64,000 bases of DNA from Paenibacillus sp. NAIST15-1 (GTDB taxonomy: Bacteria > Bacillota > Bacilli > Paenibacillales > Paenibacillaceae), in NCBI RefSeq assembly GCF_001894745.1, contig NZ_BBYF01000002.1:682001-746000 (forward strand), written 5' to 3'. Each line of letters starts with the position of its first letter. Positions within the stretch are counted from its first letter, which is position 1. Under the pieces are notes generated by a model that was given only the letters and a program-made list of their open reading frames with translations, was not told where the DNA came from and did no database searches. This document shows positions 37,001 to 42,700 of this stretch, in pieces. The position numbers were made by a program, and so were the translations under genes.

Positions 37001-39660
37001 TGTTCTTCGGCATTGCCCCTCGGGATGCGGAAATGATGGATCCTCAAGAACGGATCATGATCGAAGTGGTCTGGAAAACCATTTGGGATGCGGGATATAA
37101 GGCGAAGGATTTTTCGGGAACTCAGACCGGTATGTTTATTGGAGTGTCCAATGCTGATTATAAAGAGTTGTTAATCAAAGAGAATAAGACTCCCGTCGTA
37201 ACCCATTCCTTGCTGGCCAACCGAATCTCCTATTTACTGGATATTCATGGTCCTAGTGAACCAGTGGATACAGCTTGTTCCAGTTCGTTAGTGGCCATTA
37301 ACCGGGCGGTGGAGGCCATTCAGTCAGGAAACTGCGAGATGGCACTGGCAGGCGGTATAAATATTATTGTTAGCCCTAATTTATATGTGTATCAAAGCGC
37401 ATCCGGAATGCTTTCCCAGGATGGCCGTTGCAAAACGTTTGATAAACGGGCAAACGGTTATGTCCGGGGTGAAGGTGCTGGGGCAATCCTATTAAAGCCT
37501 TTGCACAAGGCCCTAGCGGATGGGGATCATATTTATGCGGTGATTAAAGCTTCTTCCGTAAATCACGGCGGTCATGCCACTTCATTGACCGCACCCAACG
37601 CCGGCGCGCAAGCAGATTTATTAACCGACGTTTATCAAAAAGCAGGGATTGATCCTTCCACTGTTAGTTATATTGAGACTCATGGGACGGGTACCAGCTT
37701 AGGAGATCCAGTGGAAATCGAAGCACTGAAAGATGCGTTTCGCAATCTTTATCAGAAATGGGGTTTACAGAACCCGCCAACGCCTCATTGTGGTCTGGGC
37801 GCGGTCAAGACAAATATCGGCCATTTGGAATCTGCATCAGGAATTGCAGGGTTCCTTAAAGTCATGCTGTCACTGAAATATAAAAAATTACCGCCCGTTC
37901 TTCATTTTGAGGAACTGAATCCCTATATCAAACTGGAAGGAAGCCCATTTTACATTATCCAACAGACCCAACCTTGGGAGCCGCTAGTGGATAGTTCTGG
38001 ACAGGAAATCCCTCGGCGGGCGGGAATCAGTTCCTTTGGGATTGGAGGCGTCAATGCTCACATTGTCCTGGAAGAGCATCAGAATACCATCGATTTATCC
38101 GGGACATATAGCGGTCAACCACATATTGTCGTTTTTTCCGCCAAGAATCAGGATCAGTTGCAAGTCTATCTCCGATCCATGCTGGATGATGTTCAAAAAA
38201 TGCTAGTCGGCTCGGGGGTGGGTCACCCGAACCGTTTCCTCCCTAGTATCGCTTTTACGTTGCAAACCGGCAGAGATGCCATGGAGGAAAGAGTAGCGTT
38301 GGTGGTATCAAGCTTGGAAGAGTTGGTTGATAAGTTGCAGCAATATCTGCAAGGTGAACCTGTCATTGAAAATTTATTTTCAGGGAATACCAAACCGGAT
38401 CTGGGGAAGCCTCCGCTTTTATCTGAGGGTAAAAGTTGGAATTCTTTTGTTCAAGCCCTGATTACGGAAGGTAAATACGTTCAAATTGCACAACTATGGG
38501 TAACCGGAAATGAAATCGACTGGAATATTTGCCATGAAGGGAAAAATCCCGGAAGAGTTCCACTACCGCCGTATCCTTTTGCCAGGGAGCGTTACTGGCT
38601 TCCGGGCTCGGTTGAAAAATCTGGGTTGATAGAACAACATCGGTTGTATCCATCGGCTAAACTGCATCCATGTATTGATAGGAATACCTCGACCTTGCGG
38701 GAACAAAAATTCAGTACTTTGTTATCCGGTGATGAGTATTTTTTACGGGATCATGTAATTGATAAACACAAGGTGTTGCCAGGAGCGGTGTACCTGGAAA
38801 TGGCCCGGGCAGCAGCGGAGATTGCTGGAGAACAGCCAGTGGCCAAACTAAAGAATATTATGTGGGTTCAGCCTTTCAGGGCGGGGGACGATTCCCAAAC
38901 TCTAGATATTTGTTTAGTTCCCGAGCATAACGTTGTAGCTATTGAATTCGTCACTCATGCCGGGGTTGGTTCAATGATCCATGCCCAGGGACAGGCAATT
39001 TTCACTACTGACCAATCTGTTACACCGAAGGATGAAAGAATCAATATTGAAACGATCAAACAACGATCTATACAAACTGTGATTGACGATATGATGTATC
39101 AGAAACTACAGGTAATCGGTATCGAGTTCGGATTGAGTTTCCGGACGCAGCGCTACATCTACCGGAATGAAACCGAAGTATTATCCTATCTGGAATTACC
39201 ATCGTGCTTGCAGGAAGGGTTGGCTGATTACGGGCTACACCCGGTGCTGATGGACGGCGCTCTCCAGACCGTCGTTCACTTAGCAAGAGATTTCGCTGCT
39301 GGGGAAGGGGCTTTGATGCTTCCTTTTTCAATTGAGGAACTGGAGATTTTCGGCCCAATTCCGGCTCATTGTTATGCGTATGTTACCTTCTCCAACACGG
39401 AATCCCCAGGTAACTTGGGGCTCCAGACATTCGACATCCAGATTGCCGCAATGGATGGACAGGTCGTTGCCAAAATTCAAAAATACGCCATTCGGGAATT
39501 CCACCCACTGGAATCGGGAGATTCAGCCAAACAATACTCGGCGCTGGATAATGGCGATAATGCTTCGGTGGATGAAGCCATCCGGGATTTGCTATACCGG
39601 TTGGAAAAGGGCGAAATGCAGGTTGAAGAGGTAAATCGATTGTTGGAGGTTTTAAAATGA
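24712..39660 (+). CDS. PKS C: trans-AT polyketide synthase, N-terminal extension, KR-ACP of module 6, modules 7-8, KS9-DH9
   Basis: 4982 residues from the RBS-supported ATG. Order: extension (1-97); two docking helices (98-128); KR6 (148-630); ACP6 (647-730, Ser 681); KS7 (782-1224, Cys 960); DH7 (1401-1690); KR7 (1698-2183); tandem ACP7a/7b (Ser 2244 and 2367); KS8 (2465-2902, Cys 2634); DH8 (3082-3370); KR8 (3384-3870); ACP8 (3890-3973, Ser 3927); KS9 (4025-4457, Cys 4189); DH9 (4650-4934); C-terminal docking helices (4953-4982). No AT, ER or MT. Oddities: the extension begins with a ParB-like basic peptide; DH7 has Asn for His in HPxxxD; DH8 has lost four residues of its HxxxGxxxxP loop; KS8 and KS9 form a separate subtype (MSGVMPQS, PSEPVDTAC, PHCGLG). 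The stop overlaps the PKS D start (ATGA), and module 9 is split across that junction. Confidence 0.97.
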   Translation: MAKKKTNESLLSILGDILSEEYLDKPTEQSTSSKNEAPLVETQPETLDKLRQQDEERVEIHVNHTFHEDSLAECVEVMNMEDVHDFGIQRSETPWFSEQRSILEQVKKRVITAAEGYRHINELLQKYQGSVNHLTHSGGELDVGYFQEEWIESEPDTRKNAALFHRILFFDTDGLAGDALAVGLKMQDSPARVMIVRPGSSFRELGPDLFEVNPVVKEDYQQLVQIMVARNIIPDKIIHWWSRTTYGGYASSTLQQQLDQGVFSLLYITQSLMEQKLGRKVSLDYVYSGTEVQPQYAAVNGFVKTLHLENPDFAYKTVGIQNQEEAVGSEFYTAVAGIIAGEIGMNDIEVRYNGKRRLVKQYRKLENPDQSEDGSVRLKDKGIYLITGGAGGLGLVFAEYLAQKVAATFILIGRSELTVEKNKKIQKMGSSGSEIIYIPADISSKTDVDQLISQVKSRFYRIDGIIHSAGIYQNGLILKKSKEEMDKVLDSKIWGTVYLDEALRDERLDFFIVCSSLAGEFGKVGQSDYAFGNSFLDHFVKIREQFRKQNKRHGKAVSINWPLWEEGGMTLEREEQRSLWEQMGMKSLPTREGLASLDFAMRYDYDQIIVTYGDQSRIFPHLSRSTKQPETPQYPAQQTMVAQELYHPTEALLKEILVNEIGLSADKLDSSTNFEKYGIDSIVVNRFNAEIEKKLGALPKTLLFEYHSVNALTEYLVKNQTAKLAEFFGATQSGTEHTGAVLETRGWKALTPISFQGKNMSYQTQTSPLPAGDIAADGTMSTEIAIIGLNGRYPGANDLEEFWTNLTVGKDSITEIPPQRWDLAKYYDSNFDNVKEGKMYCKWGGFIEDFDKFEPLFFNISPREAEAMDPQERIFLETVWATLEDAGYSFNKLRKLAPKENGLDVGVFVGATSNTYPQAAMEEWANGNMVTFSSSPWSIANRISYVFNFHGPSMPIDTACSSSLIAIHLACESLRNGECSLAVAGGVNLYLHPSKYVGMSQAKMLSPTGICSSFGDKADGMVPGEGVGAVLLKPLHRAVADQDHIYAVIKGSAVNHGGKTNGYSVPNPNAQARLLLDAFQKSGVDPLTISYIEAHGTGTTLGDPIEIAGLTKAVRHYTDKKHFCAIGSVKSNIGHLESAAGIAGLTKILLQMKYRQLLPSIHTERLNPNIDFENSPFFVQRKLEHWTEPEMEIDNEIKTCPRRAGISSFGAGGSNAHLLLEEYSHAPRDIPATTEPQLFLLSAKNEARIKQYAKRLREFLQATPIDLNPADVAYTLQVGREPMEERLAIVATEVNSLIQSLTHFLEDHSDPAVIFWGNWKRNKETQTQPSGDHLSHMLKNRELHELGRIWAQGTEVDWLGLYSGVRPRIVSLPTYPFDGKRYWLSQTGRKTDEQCHQLSGQIHPLVHRNHSTLEEQKFSTTLTGMEFFTEDHRVNGRKVLPGVAYIEMALTAGKLSSNRPVTGMRNLVWIRPAMLVETPEGTQPFQLNISLYGGQDEVKYQVWSGTEPEKRILHVQGGLVYANPSEPLDSAEFIDLDALKNRLFQSMDDQSCYQLYEQSGLRYGTRFRAIRKLYYRKSEVLADLELPAQIASEYGKYQLNPALMDGALQSIIALKDTSTDDAAKTYVPFELNEVRIYGSLPRKCYAHVIMQDYSGNSPVRRYNVQIADETGKVLVSLKNFSFRVLEQESREAVVSNGMAERLYFQGQWKKADLGQSASPLKLDRTMVVFDTDDQFPAAMQQVYGFGTRIIHVKPGRMYQSLDNFRYEINPDSSEDYGRLIVELQQNNLTPDIFIHRWSQVLFNKDSEVLQNTLRTGFYALFHLIHALLENLSGRKIQLLYLYPSSSGSKYSSGIQPQYAAVSGFVRSVHAECPDLICKVIEDGTARNPSGILTQSGMLELELETYNADEMEIRYDDTGRWVKEIREFVPTVSSEPVASQISPFKPNGVYLITGGAGGLGLNIANCLARHSRVKLVLSGRSDLDAARELRIREMEDLGAEVIYVKADISKSDQASRLVQTVKSRFGTIHGVIHCAGVIHDNSIRRKTLTETEKVLAPKVFGTIFLDEALVDETLDFFVMFSSLAAVTGNPGQSDYAFANGFIGQYAAMRSQEPRLGKVLAIHWPLWEDGGMKVNDATAAMLRGAVGMKPINAASGFQIMMEGLGRPESEITVIEGDSGKIRRFFSRKSAPVTSGSAAIPPQVALNEDRLLQRIQRDFATGVADILKISPGEIDIEADLSEFGFDSVTFTQYSNLLNERFNLGIMPSDLFEFRSLISFSKEMLARYQTQFLIAYENSAGTASVEEQEVLESIETVDPLCKSTIVSNNMESEQLLLNIQRDLLAGVVKILKISEEDVDVHAEMSEFGFDSVTFTQFSNLLNDQFNIGVTPSLFFEHRSLDSFARAILAEYEPQLDKYYQDTIASVAATTAEPESKATVVEDRKTSPMSRFTNCGTGSAPEPARTVDGNYIAIIGMSGVMPQSEDFEEFWRNIEAERDLITEIPADRWDWKACYGDPKEHNKTNIKWGGFMKEVDKFDAQFFGISPREAEMMDPQQRIFLEVVWKTIEDAGYKASDLAGTKLGLFVGVSSADYADLLKESGIGIQAQTATGNFHSVLPNRISYLLDFHGPSEPVDTACSSSLVAIHRAVEAIRNGDCSEAIAGGINVIASPSTYITFGKAGMLCEDGRCKTFDQRANGYVRGEGAAAIFLKPLHRAIAEGDHVYGVIRGTAVNHGGHTNSLTAPNPIAQADLLIDAWRKSGLDPRRATYIEAHGTGTSLGDPIEINGLKKAFDQLYRDWNCEKPVLPHCGLGSIKTNIGHLESASGIAGIIKVLLAMQHGKLPSNIHFQERNPYIQLQDSPFYIVNQTLPWKRLQDETGTEIPRVAGVSSFGFGGVNAHIIIEEGAVSMPAADPVIGRRHVMVLSAKNTERLRAYAARMLAFFEANPKLSDEFLVNIAYTLQTGRESMDERLAWVVSNRSELIETLTAYCSGQMVPAMMQGNIRANKGKTGITQDGSGKESLNSLLQRRELTALADLWIQGVDVDWKGLYRETAPTRLSLPVYPFVKERYWIPHVAKPVNQSGSNKLHVLIDSNESTLEEQCYRKTFSGEEFFIKDHSNILPGVVYMEMLRVAGNLANRSAQVKKLKNIIWVSPIAVNPGEPKQVTIGLYPEGDQIRFEVSHRGDDSSRQDESYTVHCQGRLIYENGVSIPAQPEFVDVSAVKERCQGGKEEADAYYQNLENIGVHFGHRFKGIQAFYCNQNEALSEVGIPPELEAGVEDYLLHPTLTDGGLQTVVVWAYYNGADPNTVYLPFVLGEVELVRPGERITYVYAKKMPGQENLDPVASRYQVWLLDRQGQVVIKLTDYSVSALNVDAAKGGAGKAVNTDLICARSLWENRPLKNSNPVLGESFGTLLLFDLGNHTAVRLQKMLSGFHQVILVKPGRSFTELPDDTFEIRPTCPEDYRKLLGLLHERKKTPQKVLHLWSQESFTGRGDTLADQLARSIDSMLYVSRAYLETHPGLNVKLLYVYFEALRGEKGVGTQYLIQPQYSAVGGFAKTNRMENPNLHIKTIGYRIAPTPDSLNEGEVEWMLREFTQGNPEDIELRYQDGQRWVRTWREFIPDAASFSDLPLRERGVYLITGGTGGLGLIFAEYLAKKCRAKLVLTGRTPVLSPELLMKIKGLEAAGAEVTYISADLSSRNAVMDLISRVKHRFSGIHGIIHSAGVIRDSLIREKNLEDFEAVLAPKVYGAVYLDEATHSEQLDFFALFSSITAVTGNVGQSDYAYANSFLDGFAAWRGEQNRPGKTLSLNWPLWMNGGMQVDHKIQNMLANLGMTPISNETGLNAFETALGESMSQFVFLQGDLSKLRRLLRLEIPQQVPATGTQPGHGQGESLLPQIRKELIHIMAGILKYDEAKLKLDDNMSGIGFDSITLTELANHLNETFKIDITPALFFKHTTPGALALCLINEHHEAMARYFHKKSPLAAEKPSRNQSENPAELKTQPNIGFRSRFENMSLPRNEGYDNTPEPVAVIGMSGVMPQSDDLDGFWRNMESQQDLITEIPEDRWNWEAIYGEPNGESFQTNIKWGGFMREVDKFDPLFFGIAPRDAEMMDPQERIMIEVVWKTIWDAGYKAKDFSGTQTGMFIGVSNADYKELLIKENKTPVVTHSLLANRISYLLDIHGPSEPVDTACSSSLVAINRAVEAIQSGNCEMALAGGINIIVSPNLYVYQSASGMLSQDGRCKTFDKRANGYVRGEGAGAILLKPLHKALADGDHIYAVIKASSVNHGGHATSLTAPNAGAQADLLTDVYQKAGIDPSTVSYIETHGTGTSLGDPVEIEALKDAFRNLYQKWGLQNPPTPHCGLGAVKTNIGHLESASGIAGFLKVMLSLKYKKLPPVLHFEELNPYIKLEGSPFYIIQQTQPWEPLVDSSGQEIPRRAGISSFGIGGVNAHIVLEEHQNTIDLSGTYSGQPHIVVFSAKNQDQLQVYLRSMLDDVQKMLVGSGVGHPNRFLPSIAFTLQTGRDAMEERVALVVSSLEELVDKLQQYLQGEPVIENLFSGNTKPDLGKPPLLSEGKSWNSFVQALITEGKYVQIAQLWVTGNEIDWNICHEGKNPGRVPLPPYPFARERYWLPGSVEKSGLIEQHRLYPSAKLHPCIDRNTSTLREQKFSTLLSGDEYFLRDHVIDKHKVLPGAVYLEMARAAAEIAGEQPVAKLKNIMWVQPFRAGDDSQTLDICLVPEHNVVAIEFVTHAGVGSMIHAQGQAIFTTDQSVTPKDERINIETIKQRSIQTVIDDMMYQKLQVIGIEFGLSFRTQRYIYRNETEVLSYLELPSCLQEGLADYGLHPVLMDGALQTVVHLARDFAAGEGALMLPFSIEELEIFGPIPAHCYAYVTFSNTESPGNLGLQTFDIQIAAMDGQVVAKIQKYAIREFHPLESGDSAKQYSALDNGDNASVDEAIRDLLYRLEKGEMQVEEVNRLLEVLK
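25003..25095 (+). other. N-terminal docking helices of PKS C
   Basis: The segment ILEQVKKRVITAAEGYRHIN (residues 102-121) aligns by eye with KILEMVAKHQISSEEGLSRI at the start of PKS D. Both would meet the similar C-terminal helices of the preceding PKS protein, joining DH and KR halves of a split module. Confidence 0.7.
25140..26900 (+). other. Module 6, second part: KR6-ACP6
   Basis: KR6 has structural and catalytic halves, with TGGAGGLG near 25873 and SDYAFGN. The segment after HSAG reads IYQNGL, lacking the Asp that marks B-type KRs. ACP6 Ser is at 26752 (YGIDSI). Together with DH*6 on PKS B this predicts a retained beta-hydroxyl; the downstream KS7 is of the DTAC type, in agreement. Confidence 0.87.
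27055..31950 (+). other. Module 7: KS7-DH7-KR7-ACP7a-ACP7b
   Basis: KS7: Cys at 27589 (DTACSSS), EAHGTGT, SNIGHLE. DH7 keeps HRVNGRKVLP (His 29005), but the second motif is NPALMD: Asn at 29509 replaces the His, and Asp 29524 is kept. KR7 has TGGAGGLG near 30565 and AGVIHDN. Two active ACPs follow (Ser 31441 and 31810), both SEFGFDSVTFTQ, about 369 nt apart. No Trp typical of beta-branching ACPs is seen after the Ser. Confidence 0.88.
31312..31950 (+). repeat. Tandem duplicated ACPs of module 7
   Basis: Two carrier domains share near-identical cores (FGFDSVTFTQ-Y/F-SNLLN) about 123 codons apart. Both keep the Ser, so they can work in parallel. Divergence is greater than for the PKS E pair. 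Confidence 0.8.
32104..36630 (+). other. Module 8: KS8-DH8-KR8-ACP8
   Basis: KS8 (Cys 32611, EAHGTGT, TNIGHLE) carries the extra segment LYRDWNCEKPVLPHCGLG before the second His. In DH8 the first motif is contracted to His-Ser-Asn-Ile-Leu-Pro (34048-34065), four residues shorter than in the other DHs, with the Gly deleted; HPTLTD is intact (Asp 34564). KR8 has TGGTGGLG near 35620 and AGVIRDS. ACP8 Ser is at 36490 (GFDSITLTE). Confidence 0.88.
36784..39512 (+). other. Module 9, first part: KS9-DH9
   Basis: KS9 (Cys 37276, ETHGTGT, TNIGHLE) is of the same subtype as KS8. DH9 keeps His 38752, the Pro and HPVLMD (Asp 39253), but the motif Gly is Lys. The KR and ACP of this module are on PKS D. 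Confidence 0.87.
39568..39657 (+). other. C-terminal docking helices of PKS C
   Basis: The last ~30 residues (LLYRLEKGEMQVEEVNRL plus three or four more) repeat the helix-turn-helix pattern at the end of PKS B and should pair with residues 1-32 of PKS D. Confidence 0.7.
39645..39660 (+). promoter_or_regulatory. RBS and ATGA overlap between PKS C and PKS D
   Basis: GGAGGT at 39645-39650, within the final codons of PKS C, is 6 nt before the ATG at 39657. The start overlaps the TGA stop at 39658-39660, a classic translational-coupling arrangement. Confidence 0.85.
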
Positions 39661-39752
39661 CTAGATCAGAACAGGGACGCATGAAAATATTGGAGATGGT
39701 CGCCAAACATCAAATTTCATCCGAAGAAGGGCTATCCCGGATCAAAGCATTG
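39657..39752 (+). other. N-terminal docking helices of PKS D
   Basis: Residues 1-32 hold KILEMVAKHQISSEEGLSRI, a two-helix segment with the common IsxEEgL turn. They face the C-terminal helices of PKS C. Confidence 0.7.
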
Positions 39753-42700
39753 CAACACGACCCCGGTGGTGAACTAGGCGTTCTAACCAACGCAGCGGGT
39801 TCCGACTCTATGGATCAGGCAACTTTATATTGCCAAAGTTATTGGGAGACAGTGCTGGATTTCAACCCCGATCCTATCAAGTCTGTGGATTGTATCGTAA
39901 TTTTCACCGACGACACCGCATTGGCCGCCAGCCTCCATAATCTCACCGGCGCCCGGTTGATTTTGGTGAAATCCGGGGAACGGTACCGTAATCTGGGTGA
40001 AGATACCTTTGAAATCAACCCTGGGATCCCTGATGATTACTTGTTATTACTCCGGGAGTTAGAGCAGCAGCAGCTGACTCCCAAAAAAATCATTCATGGG
40101 TGGTCGAACGCCTATTTTTCACCCGAAGCGGTTGCCTTGCAAAGGCAATTGGAACATGGTATTTATTCGGTTTATCATCTTTGTCGGACGCTAATGGAAC
40201 AAAAAATGAAGCATCCAGTTCAATTGTTGTATGCCTATTCTGGAGAGGCTCATCCCAGGGATCTGGGAAGCCTCCCCCAACCCGTATATGCAGCGGTCAG
40301 TGGTTTTGCGAAGACCATTTGCCAGGAAAATCCACAATTTGCGGTGAAGACAATTGGGATGGATGCGAGTTCAGACTCATTGCGAACGTCAGAGTCTTTA
40401 GCCGAATTGCTGAAGCGTGAAATGGCCGTGGATATAGTGGGAACGGCGGAGATTCGCTATGAGAACGGCTTGCGGCAGGTGAAACGATATGTTGACGTTA
40501 CATTGGATACGGAAGTGAACCGGTTACCGTTCCATGCCGGTGGAGTTTATCTGATTACTGGAGGAACCGGAGGTCTGGGATCTATTTTCGCAAAATACCT
40601 AGCACAGGAAGTTCAGGCAAAGCTAATCCTAGTGGGTCGTTCCGAGATCAATGATCATGGACGCCACCTGTTGCAGGAACTGGAATCCTTGGGTGCAGAA
40701 GCGATCTATGTCCAGGCGGATATCGCCAAAAGGGCGGACGTGGAGCAATTGATAGCGAAAGCTAAAGCTCAGTTTAAAAATATTCATGGAGTAATTCATA
40801 GCGCAGGGATCTTAAAAGATTCATTTGTACTGAAAAAGGATCGGGCGGAGATGGACGCTGTATTAGCACCAAAAGTATACGGTACAGTTTACTTGGATGA
40901 ATTTACCCAAACCGAACCGTTGGAATTCTTTGCTGTATTCTCTTCTATTGCTGGAGTCTTCGGAAATGTTGGACAGAGTGATTACGCCTTCGCTAACAAT
41001 TTCTTGGATGAGTTTTCTGGATGGCGCTCCGCGATGAGACATCCTGGTAAAACTGTCTCCGTCAACTGGCCATTCTGGCAAGAAGGACGAATGAACGCTG
41101 ATGAAGCTTCATTCCGTCAAATGAGTGAAACTACCGGCCTGGTAGCTTTGAGTACGGAGGCAGGAGTCAAAGCTTTTTGCGCCGCGCTTAATTCCGCTTT
41201 AACTCAGGTTGTGATCCTGACCGGTGCTGCCGGGAAAATCAAAAACTGGATCCAGAAACTGAATCATGACACGACTGCCCATACCAACGATGTACCGGTA
41301 ATTGCATTGGATGAGGGAGCAAAAGTTCGATTCAGACAAAAAACGGAGACGTTCTTAAAGGAAATATTGGCCGATCAAACCAAACTGCCTATCTCCAAAA
41401 TCGATTCCCAGGAGCGGTTTGAGAAATACGGGATTGATTCGGGAATGATCCTCCGTTTGAACCGAGAATTGGAGCGTCATTTTGGAGAATTGTCCAAGAC
41501 CTTGTTTTTTGAATATCAAAATCTCCATGAACTGGCCAATTATTTTATAGAGAATCATTCACAACAATTACTGACCAAAATTGGCGGCAACGAACGTCAG
41601 TCTGAACCGCCTATCCCTCACGCGAAACCGATAGATAGCGTGAAAAACCAGGAACGTAAGCGGACCCGTTTTTTGGATGAACGTTCCCGGGCTAATCAGG
41701 TGGAGACGGCTCAGAGCCGAGATATTGCTATTATTGGAGTCAGCGGGCGCTATCCTGAAGCAAGGAATATCGAAGAATTTTGGGAAAACCTGAAGATGGG
41801 GCGGGATAGCATTGTGGAGATCCCTCCGGAGCGTTGGGATTATCATCGATTCTATGATCCCGACAAAACCAAACGCGGAGTCAGTTACTCCAAATGGGGT
41901 GGGTTTATTGATGGTTATGATCGATTTGACCCGCTGTTTTTCAATATTTCGCCCATTGAAGCCGAGTTCATGGATCCCCAGGAACGGTTGTTCCTGGAGA
42001 CCGTATGGCATACTCTGGAGGATGCCGGGTACACCCGGAATGGCTTGCAAAAAAACGTAGGCGTATTTGTTGGGGTGATGTACAGCCAATATCAGTTATT
42101 CGGTGCAGAAGAGATGCAAAAGGGGAATATGATTGCCAATACATCTTCCTTCTCCGCCATCGCTAACCGGATATCCTATTTTTTTGATTTTCAGGGTCCG
42201 AGCATTGCCGTGGACACAATGTGTTCCTCGTCATTGACGGCGATACATTTGGCCTGTGAGAGTATTCTCCGTGGCGAATGCAGTCAGGCCATCGCTGGCG
42301 GTGTGAATCTCACCATTCATCCTATGAAACATCTGCAGTTAAGCCAGGGGAAATTTGCAGCGAGCGATGGCAGGTGTCGCAGTTTCGGGGTTGACGGGGA
42401 TGGGTATGTTCCAGGGGAAGGCGTAGGTGCGATTCTGATAAAACCATTTCAACAGGCAGTCCAGGATGGGGATCATATTTATGCGGTCATCAAGGGGAGT
42501 TCCATTAATCATGGCGGGAAGACCAACGGCTTTACCGTACCCAATCCCAATGCACAAGCGAATCTGATAAGCCGTGCTATCAAAAATGCCGGCGTGAGCC
42601 CTCGAAGTATCAGTTGTATTGAGGCTCATGGTACTGGAACTTCACTGGGAGATCCTATTGAGATTGCAGGTTTGATCAAGTCTTTCCGGGACTATACCCA

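Noticed and set aside
41568-42089. Antisense frame of 173 codons opposite KS10
   Set aside because: Similar antisense frames recur opposite the same conserved segment of other KSs (for example near 46404-46706), so it reflects KS codon pattern rather than a gene.
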